64,000 bases of DNA from Streptomyces sp. WAC 01529 (GCF_003945545.1 NZ_CP029617.1:1747001-1811000); one strand, 5' to 3'. Positions 44,796-53,497 are shown, counted from the first letter of the stretch. Notes: generated by a model not told the origin, from the letters alone. A program made the numbers and translations.

Positions 44796-45566
44796 ATGAC
44801 CGCGGAGGAACGTCAGCGGCGGATCGTCAGCGCGGCCCGCCACTCCGGCTCCGTCGACGTGACGGCGCTCGCCGCCCAGCTCGGCGTCGCGAAGGAGACC
44901 GTCCGCCGCGACCTGCGCGCCCTGGAGGACCACGGCCTCGTCCGCCGCACCCACGGCGGCGCCTATCCCGTGGAGAGCGCCGGTTTCGAGACCACCCTCG
45001 CCTTCCGCACGACCATGCACGTCCCGGAGAAGCGGCGCATCGCCACCGCCGCCGCCGAACTCCTCGGCGACGCCGAGACGGTCTTCGTCGACGAGGGGTT
45101 CACGCCCCAACTGGTCGCCGGGGCGCTGCCCGAGGCGTCGGGCGGGCGCCCGCTGACCGTGGTCACCGCCTCGCTGGCCACCGCGGGCGCCCTCGCGGAG
45201 GCCGAGAACATCACCGTGCTGCTGCTCGGCGGGCGGGTCCGCCCGGGCACGCTCGCCACCGTCGACCACTGGACGACCAAGATGCTGGCCGGGTTCGTCA
45301 TCGACCTGGCGTACATCGGCGCCAACGGCATCTCCCGCGAGCACGGCCTGACGACGCCCGACCCGGCGGTCAGCGAAGTGAAGGCGCAGGCGATCAGGGC
45401 GTCGCGGCGCACCGTATTCCTGGGCGTGCACACCAAGTTCGGGGCGACGAGCTTCTGCCGGTTCGCGGGGATCGGCGACCTGGACGCGATCGTCACGAGC
45501 AGCCGCCTGCCCGCCTCCGAGGCCCACCGCTACTCCCTCCTCGGCCCACAGGTCGTCCGCGCCTGA
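44796..45566 (+). CDS. DeoR/GlpR-family transcriptional regulator of the polyol operon
   Basis: 256 residues from ATG 44796, with AGAAGG upstream; a GTG at 44787 is the alternative. N-terminal DeoR helix-turn-helix (VDVTALAAQLGVAKETVRRDL, then EDHGLVRRTHGGAY) and a C-terminal ISOCOT sugar-phosphate sensing domain with VFVDEGFTPQLVAGAL and LLLGGRVRPGTLATVD. It heads the ABC transporter and dehydrogenase genes and probably represses them until a phosphorylated sugar or polyol is present. Confidence 0.92.
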   Translation: MTAEERQRRIVSAARHSGSVDVTALAAQLGVAKETVRRDLRALEDHGLVRRTHGGAYPVESAGFETTLAFRTTMHVPEKRRIATAAAELLGDAETVFVDEGFTPQLVAGALPEASGGRPLTVVTASLATAGALAEAENITVLLLGGRVRPGTLATVDHWTTKMLAGFVIDLAYIGANGISREHGLTTPDPAVSEVKAQAIRASRRTVFLGVHTKFGATSFCRFAGIGDLDAIVTSSRLPASEAHRYSLLGPQVVRA

Positions 45567-45658
45567 CCGCCCGCCCCCACCGCGCGGCAGACGGTGCCTC
45601 CGCACGCCCTGGCATGCCCGGAACATCCGCAATCCTCCCTCTACGTCCAGGAGCACTC

Positions 45659-47023
45659 ATGCGAACCCGGAGCCGACCAAGGCCGCGCACGCTCGCCGCG
45701 GCCGCCGCAGGGGCGCTGCTCGCCCCGCTGCTCGCCGGCTGCTGGACCGGCGCGGGCGGGACCGGTTCAGGTGACTCCCTGAATGTCCTCATGGTGAACA
45801 ACCCGCAGATGGTGCAATTGCGCAAGCTCACCGCCGCCCACTTCACCAAGGAGACGGGCATCAAGGTGAACTTCACCGTCCTGCCGGAGAACGACGTCCG
45901 CGACAAGATCAGCCAGGACTTCGCCAACCAGGCCGGGCAGTACGACATCGCCACCCTGAGCAACTACGAGATACCGATCTACGCCAGGAACGGCTGGCTG
46001 CACGAGGTCGGTTCGTACGCGCGGAAGGACGTGGCGTACGACGAGAAGGACATCCTGCCGTCCATGCGCCAGTCCCTCACCGGCGACGACGGCAAGCTCT
46101 ACGGACAGCCCTTCTACGGAGAGTCGTCCTTTCTGATGTACCGCAAGGACGTCTTCAAGAAGGCGGGCCTGACCATGCCTGCGCACCCCACCTGGCGGCA
46201 GGTGGCGAAACTCGCCGCCGAGGTGGACGGCGAGGAGCCGGGCATGAAGGGCATCTGTCTGCGTGGCCTGCCCGGCTGGGGCGAGCTGATGGCGCCGCTG
46301 ACGACCGTGGTGAACACCTTCGGAGGCACCTGGTTCGACAAGGACTGGAAGGCCCGCCTGGACTCCCCCGAGTTCGAGGAGGCGACCCGCTTCTACGTGG
46401 ACCTCGTCCGCGAGCACGGCCAGTCCGGGGCCGCGCAGTCCGGCTACGCCGAGTGCCTCAACAACCTCACCCAGGGCAAGACCGCCATGTGGTACGACGC
46501 GACGGCCGCCGCCGGTTCGCTGGAGTCCGCCAGGTCCCCGGTCAAGGGCAAGATCGGCTATGTCCCCGCCCCCGTGGAACGGACCGACAGCTCCGGGTGG
46601 CTCTACACCTGGGCCTGGGGCATGCAGAAGGCTTCGCGGAACCCCGACAAGGCCTGGAAGTTCATCTCCTGGGCGTCCGGCAAGGAGTACGAGCGGCTGG
46701 TCGGCGAGAAGGCCGGCTGGTCCGACGTGCCCGCCGGGAAGCGCGCCTCCACGTACGAGAACCCCGCCTACCGCAAGGAAGCCGCCGCCTTCCAGGCCGT
46801 CACCCGCGCCGCCGTCGAAGGAGCCAGGCCCCGCGACCCGGGCGTGCAGCCACGCCCCGCGCCCGGCATCCAGTTCGTCGGCATCCCCGAGTTCACCGAC
46901 CTCGGCACCAAGGTCTCCCAGGAGATCAGCGCGGCCATCGCCGGACGCCAGTCCGTGGCAGCGGCCCTCGGCAAGTCCCAGCGGCTCGCCGAGACGATCT
47001 CCAAGGAGTACGAGGGACGATGA
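45659..47023 (+). CDS. Sugar/polyol ABC transporter substrate-binding lipoprotein
   Basis: 454 residues from ATG 45659 (CCAGGAG upstream). Lipoprotein signal with lipobox LLAGC (Cys28), then a family 1 solute-binding protein (LNVLMVNNPQMVQLRKLTAA, ALWYDA-like AMWYDATAAAGSLES, WLYTWAWGMQKAS). The sequence resembles binding proteins for sorbitol, mannitol or similar polyols. Anchored outside the membrane; delivers substrate to the two permeases downstream. No ATP-binding subunit gene is present, so a shared MsiK-type ATPase is likely. Confidence 0.92.
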   Translation: MRTRSRPRPRTLAAAAAGALLAPLLAGCWTGAGGTGSGDSLNVLMVNNPQMVQLRKLTAAHFTKETGIKVNFTVLPENDVRDKISQDFANQAGQYDIATLSNYEIPIYARNGWLHEVGSYARKDVAYDEKDILPSMRQSLTGDDGKLYGQPFYGESSFLMYRKDVFKKAGLTMPAHPTWRQVAKLAAEVDGEEPGMKGICLRGLPGWGELMAPLTTVVNTFGGTWFDKDWKARLDSPEFEEATRFYVDLVREHGQSGAAQSGYAECLNNLTQGKTAMWYDATAAAGSLESARSPVKGKIGYVPAPVERTDSSGWLYTWAWGMQKASRNPDKAWKFISWASGKEYERLVGEKAGWSDVPAGKRASTYENPAYRKEAAAFQAVTRAAVEGARPRDPGVQPRPAPGIQFVGIPEFTDLGTKVSQEISAAIAGRQSVAAALGKSQRLAETISKEYEGR

Positions 47024-47970
47024 CCGCCACCGCGACAAGCACCGCCCCCGTCACCCACGCGCGCGTGCCCGCCCCCGGCGCTCCCGGAAGGCTGCGCGCC
47101 TGGGCCACCAGGGCGCCCCTGCTCCCCGCCCTCGTCTTCATGGTCGCCGTGACCCAGCTGCCGTTCGTGGCGACCCTGGTGATCTCCTTCTTCGACTGGA
47201 ACGCCCTCTATCCGGACGCCCGCGGCTTCGCCGGGTTCGCCAACTACTCCGAGGTCCTCACCGACCCCGACCTGCGCAAGTCGGTCCTGACCACGATCCT
47301 GCTCACGGCGTCCGTGGTCCTCGCGAGCCTGGTCATCGGGCTCGGTCTCGCGCTGCTCCTCGACCGGAGGTTCAAGGGGCGCGGGTTCGTGCGCACCCTG
47401 CTCATCGCGCCGTTCCTGCTGGTGCCGGTGGCCGCCGCGCTGCTGTGGAAGCACGTGCTCTACAACCCCGAGTACGGCCTCTTCAACGGCCTCCTGCACT
47501 GGGCGGGCGGGGACTCCGCCCCGCAGCCCGACTGGATCTCCCACACCCCTCTCCTTGCCATCGAGGCCTCCCTGGTGTGGCAGTGGACGCCCTTCATGAT
47601 GCTGATCCTGCTCGCGGGGCTCCAGAGCCGTGACACCGAGCTGATCGAGGCGGCCCGCATGGACGGCGCGAGCGACTGGCAGGTCTTCCGCCATCTGACA
47701 CTGCCGCACCTGCGCCGCTACCTCGAACTGGGCGCCCTGCTCGGCTCGATCTACATCGTGCAGAACTTCGACGCCGTCTTCACCCTCACCTCGGGCGGCC
47801 TCGGCACCGCGAACCTCCCCTACACCGTCTACCAGAGCTTCTACCAGGCGCACGAGAACGGCCTGGCCTCCGCGGCCGGTGTCCTCGTCGTCATCGGCTC
47901 GCTCATCATCGCGACCTTCGCGCTGCGGGTCGTCTCGTCCCTGTTCCGTGAGGAGGCGTCCCGCGCATGA
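47020..47970 (+). CDS. ABC transporter permease, MalF type
   Basis: 316 residues, six membrane segments, with the EAA loop for ATPase contact in IEAARMDGASDWQVFRHLTLPHL (about 205-228). N-terminal 25 residues are cytoplasmic and polar. ATGA overlaps at both ends tie it to the binding-protein gene and the second permease. Confidence 0.94.
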   Translation: MTATATSTAPVTHARVPAPGAPGRLRAWATRAPLLPALVFMVAVTQLPFVATLVISFFDWNALYPDARGFAGFANYSEVLTDPDLRKSVLTTILLTASVVLASLVIGLGLALLLDRRFKGRGFVRTLLIAPFLLVPVAAALLWKHVLYNPEYGLFNGLLHWAGGDSAPQPDWISHTPLLAIEASLVWQWTPFMMLILLAGLQSRDTELIEAARMDGASDWQVFRHLTLPHLRRYLELGALLGSIYIVQNFDAVFTLTSGGLGTANLPYTVYQSFYQAHENGLASAAGVLVVIGSLIIATFALRVVSSLFREEASRA

Positions 47971-48797
47971 GGAACGTACGCGTCAAGGGTGCGGGGCTCG
48001 GGCTGGCCGCGTGGCTCGCCGGGATCGTGTTCTTCCTGCCCCTCGCCTGGATGGCGCTGACCTCCTTCCACTCGGAGGAGGACGCCGCCACCAATCCGCC
48101 CTCGCTCGCCGCCTCGCTCACCCTGGACGGCTACCGCGACTTCTTCGGGGCGGGCGGCGGCGCGAGCCCCTGGCCGTCGCTCGTCAACTCCACGGTGGCC
48201 TCGGTCGTCTCGACGCTGTGCGTGCTCGTGCTGGCCCTGCCCGCCGCGTACGCCCTGTCCATCAGGCCCGTGAAAAAGTGGACGGACGTGCTCTTCTTCT
48301 TCCTGTCGACGAAGATGCTGCCGGTCGTGGCGGGCCTGCTGCCGCTCTACCTCTTCGCCAGGAACACCGGCCTGCTGGACAACATCTGGCTGCTCGTCAT
48401 CCTCTACACCTCGATGAACCTGCCGATCGCGGTGTGGATGATGCAGTCCTTCCTCGCCGAGGTGCCCAAGGCGGTCATCGAGGCCGCGCAGATCGACGGA
48501 GCGCGGCTGCCGACCATCCTCGCGCGCGTGGTGGCGCCCATCGCCCTGCCCGGCATCGCCGCGACCTCGCTGATCTGCTTCATCTTCAGCTGGAACGAAC
48601 TGCTCTTCGCACGGGTGCTCACCGGTGTCGTCGCCCAGACCGCGCCCGTCTTCCTGACCGGCTTCATCACCAGCCAGGGCCTGTTCCTCGCGAAGGTGTG
48701 CGCCGCGTCGCTCGTGATCTCCCTGCCGGTGCTCGCCGCGGGGTTCGCCGCCCAGGACAAACTGGTCCAGGGCCTGTCGTTGGGAGCCGTGAAATGA
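47967..48797 (+). CDS. ABC transporter permease, MalG type
   Basis: 276 residues, six membrane segments; EAA motif VIEAAQIDGARLPTILARVV (about 171-190). Partner of the preceding permease in a heterodimeric channel for the polyol or sugar. Overlaps the dehydrogenase gene by ATGA. Confidence 0.94.
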   Translation: MRNVRVKGAGLGLAAWLAGIVFFLPLAWMALTSFHSEEDAATNPPSLAASLTLDGYRDFFGAGGGASPWPSLVNSTVASVVSTLCVLVLALPAAYALSIRPVKKWTDVLFFFLSTKMLPVVAGLLPLYLFARNTGLLDNIWLLVILYTSMNLPIAVWMMQSFLAEVPKAVIEAAQIDGARLPTILARVVAPIALPGIAATSLICFIFSWNELLFARVLTGVVAQTAPVFLTGFITSQGLFLAKVCAASLVISLPVLAAGFAAQDKLVQGLSLGAVK

Positions 48798-49783
48798 AGG
48801 CCGCGATCGTCGAGTCCGTGGGCAAGGTCGTCGTCGGCGAGGTGCCCGACCCGGCGCCCGGGCCCCGCGAGGTCGTCGTGGAGGTCGCCGCGTGCGGGCT
48901 GTGCGGCACCGATCTGCACATCCGACAGGGGGAGTTCGCGCCGACGCTGCCGGTGGTGCCCGGCCACGAGTTCGCCGGCACCGTCGTCGCACGCGGCCGC
49001 GAGGTCACCGGGCTCGCCCTCGGCGACCGGGTCGCCGTCGACCCCTCGCTGCACTGCCACGAGTGCCGCCAGTGCCGGGCCGGGCGGGGCAACCTGTGCG
49101 AGCGGTGGGCCGCGATCGGCGTGACCACGGCGGGCGGCGCCGCCCAGTACGCGCTCGCGCCCGCCGCCAACTGCGTACGGCTGCCCGAACACGTACGCAC
49201 CCAGGACGCCGCCCTCATCGAGCCGCTCTCCTGCGCGGTGCGCGGCTACGACGTGCTCCGGTCGCGGCTCGGGGCGCACGTGCTGATCTACGGCTCGGGG
49301 ACGATGGGCCTGATGATGCTGGAGCTGGCCAAGCGGACCGGCGCGGCCAGCGTCGACGTGGTCGACCTCAACCCGGGGCGGCTCGCGACGGCGGCGCGGC
49401 TCGGGGTGTCGGCGTCGGCGGCCGGGGCCGACGAGCTGGACCGCCCCGAGGGGTGGGACGTGGTGATCGACGCGACGGGCAACGCGGCCGCCATCCAAGA
49501 CGGCCTGGACCGGGTCGCCAAGGCCGGCACGTTCCTCCAGTTCGGCGTCGCCGACTACGCCACGCGCGTCACCATCGACCCGTACCGGATCTACAACCAG
49601 GAGATCACCATCACCGGGTCGATGGCGGTCCTGCACAGCTACGAACGGGCGGCCGAGCTGTTCGCCTCGGGGGTCCTCGATCCGGAGGTGTTCATCAGCG
49701 ACCGGCTGCCGCTCGAGGACTACCCGCGGGCGCTCGACCAGTTCGCCGCCGGTCTGGGCCGCAAGATCGTCGTCGTGCCGTGA
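48794..49783 (+). CDS. Zinc-dependent medium-chain alcohol (polyol) dehydrogenase
   Basis: 329 residues. Catalytic zinc ligands in CGLCGTDLHIRQG (Cys) and VVPGHEFAG (His-Glu); structural zinc cysteines in CHECRQCRAGRGNLC. NAD-binding VLIYGSGTMGLMMLELAK (about 164-181). Family resemblance to sorbitol/L-threonine dehydrogenase-like enzymes. As the last gene of the ABC operon it probably oxidises the imported polyol to a ketose. Confidence 0.93.
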   Translation: MKAAIVESVGKVVVGEVPDPAPGPREVVVEVAACGLCGTDLHIRQGEFAPTLPVVPGHEFAGTVVARGREVTGLALGDRVAVDPSLHCHECRQCRAGRGNLCERWAAIGVTTAGGAAQYALAPAANCVRLPEHVRTQDAALIEPLSCAVRGYDVLRSRLGAHVLIYGSGTMGLMMLELAKRTGAASVDVVDLNPGRLATAARLGVSASAAGADELDRPEGWDVVIDATGNAAAIQDGLDRVAKAGTFLQFGVADYATRVTIDPYRIYNQEITITGSMAVLHSYERAAELFASGVLDPEVFISDRLPLEDYPRALDQFAAGLGRKIVVVP

Positions 49784-49850
49784 TCCGGTACCGGGAAAAA
49801 CCTTCCGCGGGTAAGGGAACGGCAAAGCGGGGTCGTTCGTTACCCCTGGC

Positions 49851-51089
49851 ATGACAGCTATGACCCCCGGCTCGAACATCCCGCTGACCGTCGCCCGCGT
49901 GGCGGTGGACGTCGCCGCCCCCGTGCGGCTCGACGTATCGGGCCTGCTGCTCACCGCCGACGGCAAGGTGCGCTCCGACGACGACTTCATCTTCTTCAAC
50001 CAGCCCTCGGGGCCCGGTGTGACCTACCAGTCGGGCGGTGGCACCACCCCCGACAAGATCACCGTGGACACGGCGGCCGTGCCGCCCGGCATCGAGAAGA
50101 TCGTCGTCACCGCGAGCCCGGACGCGGCGGGCCAGAGCTTCCAGGGCATCGAGCCCACCGCCACCATCCGCAACGCGGACGACGGCTCCGTGCTCGCCAC
50201 CTTCACCCCGCCGCAGCTCGGCGCCGAGACGGCGCTGGTGATCGTCGAAATCTATCTGCGCAACGGCGCGTGGAAGGCCCGCGCGGTCGGCCAGGGGTAT
50301 GCGAACGGCCTCGCGGGCATCGCGACGGACTTCGGCGTCTCGGTTGAGGAGCCCGCCCCGGCCGCCCCCGCGGCCGCCCCCGCCGCCCCGATGGCTCCCC
50401 CGGTGGGCCAGCCGGTCCAGGGCCCGCCCCCGCCGGCCGCCGACCCGCGCCAGGCCGCCCCGGCCGCGCCCGCCGCTCCCCCGGCGCCCGCGGCTCCCGC
50501 GCCAGGCGCCGGGAAGATCAACCTGGACAAGGGCCGGGTCAGCCTCCAGAAGAACCAGACGGTCTCCCTGGTCAAGGGCGGCAAGCCGCTGCTCTCCCAG
50601 GTCAAGATGGGCCTCGGCTGGGAGCCCGCGTTCCGCGGCAAGGACATCGACCTGGACGCCTCCGTCATCGCGTACGGCCCCCAGCGCAACCACATCGACA
50701 GCTGCTACTTCGGCAAGCTCTCGATCGTGAACGGCGCGATCAAGCACTCCGGTGACAACCTCACGGGCGAGGGCGGCGGGGACGACGAGGTGATCGTCGT
50801 CGACCTCGGGCGGCTCCCCCAGGACGTCACGGGCCTGGTCTTCACGGTGAACTCGTTCTCCGGCCAGAAGTTCACCGAGGTCGCGAAGGCCTACTGCCGT
50901 CTGATCGACGCGGCTTCCGGCGAGGAGTTGGTCCGCTTCGACCTGACCAACGCGGAGGCGCAGACGGGCGTGATGATGGCCAAGCTCATCAAGCAGTTCA
51001 CCGGTGAGTGGGAGATGACCGGCATGGGGCAGTTCGTGAAGTCCCGCACGGTGCGCGGCATGGTGAAGCCGGCGGCGCAGGCGCTGTAG
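49851..51089 (+). CDS. Tandem TerD-domain protein
   Basis: 412 residues. Two TerD-like beta domains (about 1-165 and 218-410) joined by a 50-residue Pro/Ala linker. The second contains the Ca2+-binding type segment KMGLGWEP and DLDASVIAYG, plus GEGGGDDEVIVVDL, and the first has the degenerate LTADGKVRSDDDFIFFNQP. TerD proteins are cytoplasmic calcium-binding stress proteins linked to tellurite resistance and envelope sensing. Two close starts are possible (49851 or 49860). A strong terminator follows. Confidence 0.92.
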   Translation: MTAMTPGSNIPLTVARVAVDVAAPVRLDVSGLLLTADGKVRSDDDFIFFNQPSGPGVTYQSGGGTTPDKITVDTAAVPPGIEKIVVTASPDAAGQSFQGIEPTATIRNADDGSVLATFTPPQLGAETALVIVEIYLRNGAWKARAVGQGYANGLAGIATDFGVSVEEPAPAAPAAAPAAPMAPPVGQPVQGPPPPAADPRQAAPAAPAAPPAPAAPAPGAGKINLDKGRVSLQKNQTVSLVKGGKPLLSQVKMGLGWEPAFRGKDIDLDASVIAYGPQRNHIDSCYFGKLSIVNGAIKHSGDNLTGEGGGDDEVIVVDLGRLPQDVTGLVFTVNSFSGQKFTEVAKAYCRLIDAASGEELVRFDLTNAEAQTGVMMAKLIKQFTGEWEMTGMGQFVKSRTVRGMVKPAAQAL

Positions 51090-51117
51090 GGCGAGCGCGC
51101 GCGGCAGGGCGCGCATG

Positions 51118-51161
51118 CGTGAGGGGCGGCGGACCGGGTGTGCGGTCCGCCGCCCCTCACG
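51118..51161. terminator. Strong bidirectional terminator after the TerD gene
   Basis: 18-bp perfect stem, core GTGAGGGGCGGCGGACC / GGTCCGCCGCCCCTCAC (51119-51135 and 51144-51160), loop of 8 bases, extended by one C-G pair. It separates the TerD gene from the convergent small gene at 51188-51415. Confidence 0.85.
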
Positions 51162-51187
51162 TGCGTGTCAGGTCAGAAGGTCGGATG

Positions 51188-51415
51188 TCAGAGCTTGGCC
51201 AGCTTCGAGTAGGGACTCAGGAACCGTCCCTGACGGCCCGCGAAGTCGATGACGACCGCGTCCTCTCCCTCGACGCCGACGATCCTCCCGAGACCGTACT
51301 GGTCGTGGGAGACACGATCACCCACGGCGAACTGCTCTACGGGTGGGGCGGGCGGAGCGGGCACGTTGAAGGGACTGTTCGGCAGGTGGCGGCGCGAGCC
51401 GGCGGGCCTCGTCAT
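51188..51415 (-). CDS. Small Tudor/SH3-like protein
   Basis: 75 residues. After a basic, Pro-rich N-terminus the sequence FAVGDRVSHDQYGLGRIVGVEGEDAVVIDFAG (from about 28) looks like the small beta-barrel found at the C-terminus of PcrA/UvrD helicases and in CarD-like proteins (GDxVxHxxxGxGxV). Possibly binds RNA polymerase or nucleic acid; function not known. No clear ribosome site before the ATG, so the start is uncertain. Confidence 0.7.
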   Translation of the reverse strand: MTRPAGSRRHLPNSPFNVPAPPAPPVEQFAVGDRVSHDQYGLGRIVGVEGEDAVVIDFAGRQGRFLSPYSKLAKL

Positions 51416-51537
51416 ATTCGAAGTATGCGCCCCCGGACACCCCCCGCACCATGCTCCGAGCTCACACCGCCCTCACATCGGTATGGAACAGACACACAAA
51501 CCCCAGCCGCGGCAGCGTATCCGGCGCCTCGGGCAAC

Positions 51538-51576
51538 CCGAAAGGGGTACGGGAAATACGTACCGTACCCTTTCGG
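51538..51576 (-). terminator. Hairpin terminator downstream of rsr
   Basis: Arms CCGAAAGGGGTACGG (51538-51552) and CCGTACCCTTTCGG (51563-51576) pair over 14 bp with one bulged G, loop of 10 bases. It begins 21 bases after the rsr stop on the minus strand. Confidence 0.75.
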
Positions 51577-51597
51577 CCACTCACCGCGACGGAAGGT

Positions 51598-53178
51598 TCA
51601 GTCGGTCCAGGGCCAGTCGGCGTCCCGGCCCGCCTCCAGGAGCCCCACCATGCGGAACGCCGCGTCCGAGAGGCCGCCGAAGACATGGCGGTTCCCGGTG
51701 CCGGAAGGGCCGTGGCCTGCCCGGTAGCCCGCCAGGTTCCAGGTGTAGACGGGCACCTCGGCCGGGATCTGCTCGGTCGGGCCGCCGCGGTGGTCGTAGG
51801 CCGCCTGCTCGTCGGTGACGATCAGCACCCGGTCGTGCTCGCGGTAGAACCGGCGCACCGCCTCGGTGGTGTTCGTGCCGCCGAGGCTGCCGAAGCGGTC
51901 GAGCACCTTCAGGACGGACTCCCCTGTGCTGTATTTCACCTGCGCGCTGCCCGTACCGAACTGCACGAGGTCCGCGTCGGCGGCCCGCAGCGCCAGCGCG
52001 GTGCCGAAGATCGCGGCGGCGTCGGCGCGGTTGAGCTGCGAGCGGTCCGAGAGGCGCGACCACATCGAACCGGAGCGGTCGATGAGGATGAGCGTGCGCC
52101 CGGGCAGCGACGGCACGTTCGCCAGCGAATGGCCGAGCGCCTTCTCCAGCGGGTAGGACCAGCGCAGCGACGGGGCGTGCTGGTGGGCGGCGAGGAAGCG
52201 GAAGGGGAACTGCCGCGACTTCGCGATGGTCTCGGGGTCAGCGAGCCTGGCCGCGACTCCCGCCGCGACCTCGTCGCCGACCCCCGCCTCGTCGAAGTTC
52301 CGCAGATTGCGGACGAGCGCCATGGCGCCCATCGACGGGATGACGGCCTCCCACGCGGCCTTGTCCATCGGGCCCTGGAGCCAGCCCGCGAGCGCCTCCC
52401 AGGTGATGCCCGCGGCGGCGAGCCGCTCGGCACCGCCCTCCGCGGTGACCACCGCGCGCCGCTCGGCGACGGGCAGCGCCATCAGCTCCCGGTGCGCGGT
52501 GAGCACGCGCGCGCCCGCGGGCGGCACGGCCCTCTCCGGGTGGTGGCGCCGGTCGAGCGCGTACTGGAACAGGTCGCCCTGCCACGGCTTGGCAGGGTCG
52601 GGCGCCGCGTGCACGAGGTTGAGGATGTCGCCGAAGCGGTAGCCCTTGGACGCCGTGTCGTACTTCAGCAGCGACTTCTCGCTGTAGAGGCGGCGTACGG
52701 CGTCGGCGATGCCGCGCTTGACGGGCTTGGGGATGTTCCGGCCATAGGTGGCCGTCCAGTAGCCGAGGAACTCGCCGGGCTCGTCGGGGCGGCGCAGCAC
52801 GGAGGCGACGACCTGGCGGTTGGCCGGGCCCTCGGTGGCCCCCGCGTCGAGGCGCGCCTTGACGTACTCGGCGGCGCCGACGAGGGAGGCGGTGCGCATG
52901 TTGCCGTCGCCGCGCAGCCAGCCCAGCAGGCCCGCGGTCCACCCCGGGTCCTCGACCGCGAGGCGGCGCACCAGCGCGGCGAAGCGGTCGTCGCGAGGGC
53001 CGCCGTCCTCGTAGAAGGTCTGCTGGGAGACGAAGTTGGCGACGGCGAGCAGGAAGAGTTCGGAGCGCGGGTCGCGCAGGTGTCCCGTGCCGCCCTCGTG
53101 GGTGCGTGTGGTGCGGCCGGTCGAGGTGACCGGCGAGGAGACGCGCGCCTTGGCGGACCTGGTGTTGAAGCGTGCCAT
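51598..53178 (-). CDS. rsr: Ro60 orthologue with TROVE and VWA domains (Rsr)
   Basis: 526 residues, the usual length of bacterial Ro (Rsr). Ring-shaped RNA-binding protein that holds Y RNAs and misfolded RNAs and works with exoribonucleases such as PNPase or RNases II/PH in RNA decay. TROVE HEAT-repeat region at about 20-340 (SELFLLAVANFVSQQTFYED, IPKPVKRGIADAVRRL, GYRFGDILNLVHAA) and a VWA domain at about 355-520 with an intact MIDAS (Asp367, Ser369, Ser371 in LIDRSGSMWS, plus GGTNT). GGGGGAA precedes the ATG. A Y-like RNA lies immediately upstream on the same strand. Confidence 0.96.
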   Translation of the reverse strand: MARFNTRSAKARVSSPVTSTGRTTRTHEGGTGHLRDPRSELFLLAVANFVSQQTFYEDGGPRDDRFAALVRRLAVEDPGWTAGLLGWLRGDGNMRTASLVGAAEYVKARLDAGATEGPANRQVVASVLRRPDEPGEFLGYWTATYGRNIPKPVKRGIADAVRRLYSEKSLLKYDTASKGYRFGDILNLVHAAPDPAKPWQGDLFQYALDRRHHPERAVPPAGARVLTAHRELMALPVAERRAVVTAEGGAERLAAAGITWEALAGWLQGPMDKAAWEAVIPSMGAMALVRNLRNFDEAGVGDEVAAGVAARLADPETIAKSRQFPFRFLAAHQHAPSLRWSYPLEKALGHSLANVPSLPGRTLILIDRSGSMWSRLSDRSQLNRADAAAIFGTALALRAADADLVQFGTGSAQVKYSTGESVLKVLDRFGSLGGTNTTEAVRRFYREHDRVLIVTDEQAAYDHRGGPTEQIPAEVPVYTWNLAGYRAGHGPSGTGNRHVFGGLSDAAFRMVGLLEAGRDADWPWTD

Positions 53179-53185
53179 GAGAATT

Positions 53186-53218
53186 CCCCCGAATTCGTGT
53201 CACATAGCGGTACGGGGG
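53186..53218 (-). promoter_or_regulatory. Possible hairpin hiding the rsr ribosome site
   Basis: In the rsr leader CCCCCG (53218-53213) can pair with CGGGGG (53191-53186), which is the rsr ribosome-binding sequence. Two bases of the left arm also belong to the 3' strand of the Y-like RNA stem, so folding of the RNA and of this hairpin compete. Confidence 0.4.
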
Positions 53219-53392
53219 GAGGCAGGCGGCAGGAGCGTGCCCGAGTTCAGAAGCGACGACGGACTTGTGTCGGATGCTCTACCCATTGAGCTACACCGAC
53301 CCGAAGTCGATGACGGGACTTGAACCCGCAACCCTCTGAGCCGTGAAGTAACCGTTGTCTGCGCACCGGGCACACACCTGCTGCTGCCTCCC
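53217..53392 (-). ncRNA. Y-like RNA (YrlA type) with permuted tRNA-like module
   Basis: Read on the minus strand. The ends form a long stem: 53392-53367 pairs with 53243-53217 in 24 pairs, broken only by one U-U, one A-C mismatch and one bulged C. Inside lies a tRNA mimic in permuted order: T arm GCGGG-UUCAAGU-CCCGU (53329-53313), acceptor-like 3' strand CAUCGAC (53312-53306), a UUCGG loop, 5' strand GUCGGUG (53300-53294), UA, then D arm GCUC-AAUGGGUA-GAGC (53291-53276). The acceptor halves pair over all 7 positions, with one G-U. Known YrlA RNAs share this layout and are encoded beside rsr. Exact ends are estimated from the stem. Confidence 0.87.
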
Positions 53393-53466
53393 GAGATCAA
53401 AGGGGCGGCGGCGTGATTTCTTGGAAGGAAGTAGCCGCAGCCGGCGCACCGGGAGGTACGGAGGGA

Positions 53467-53497
53467 ACTCTAGAAGGGTGAACTGCCCGAGCACCAA
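53467..53497 (-). promoter_or_regulatory. Possible promoter of the Y-like RNA and rsr
   Basis: Minus strand: TTGGTG (53497-53492) and TAGAGT (53472-53467), the latter a perfect Streptomyces -10 (TAGRRT), but the 19-base spacer is long. It would start a transcript about 65 bases before the stem, so the RNA would need 5' processing. Confidence 0.35.

Noticed and set aside
49851..51089. Tellurite resistance island
   Set aside because: Only one tandem TerD gene is present; no TerB, TerC or TerZ-type genes lie beside it.
53276..53329. A normal tRNA gene on the minus strand
   Set aside because: T arm and D arm are canonical, but their order is reversed, the acceptor ends are joined by a 5-base loop and no anticodon loop is present. 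It is better explained as part of a Y-like RNA.
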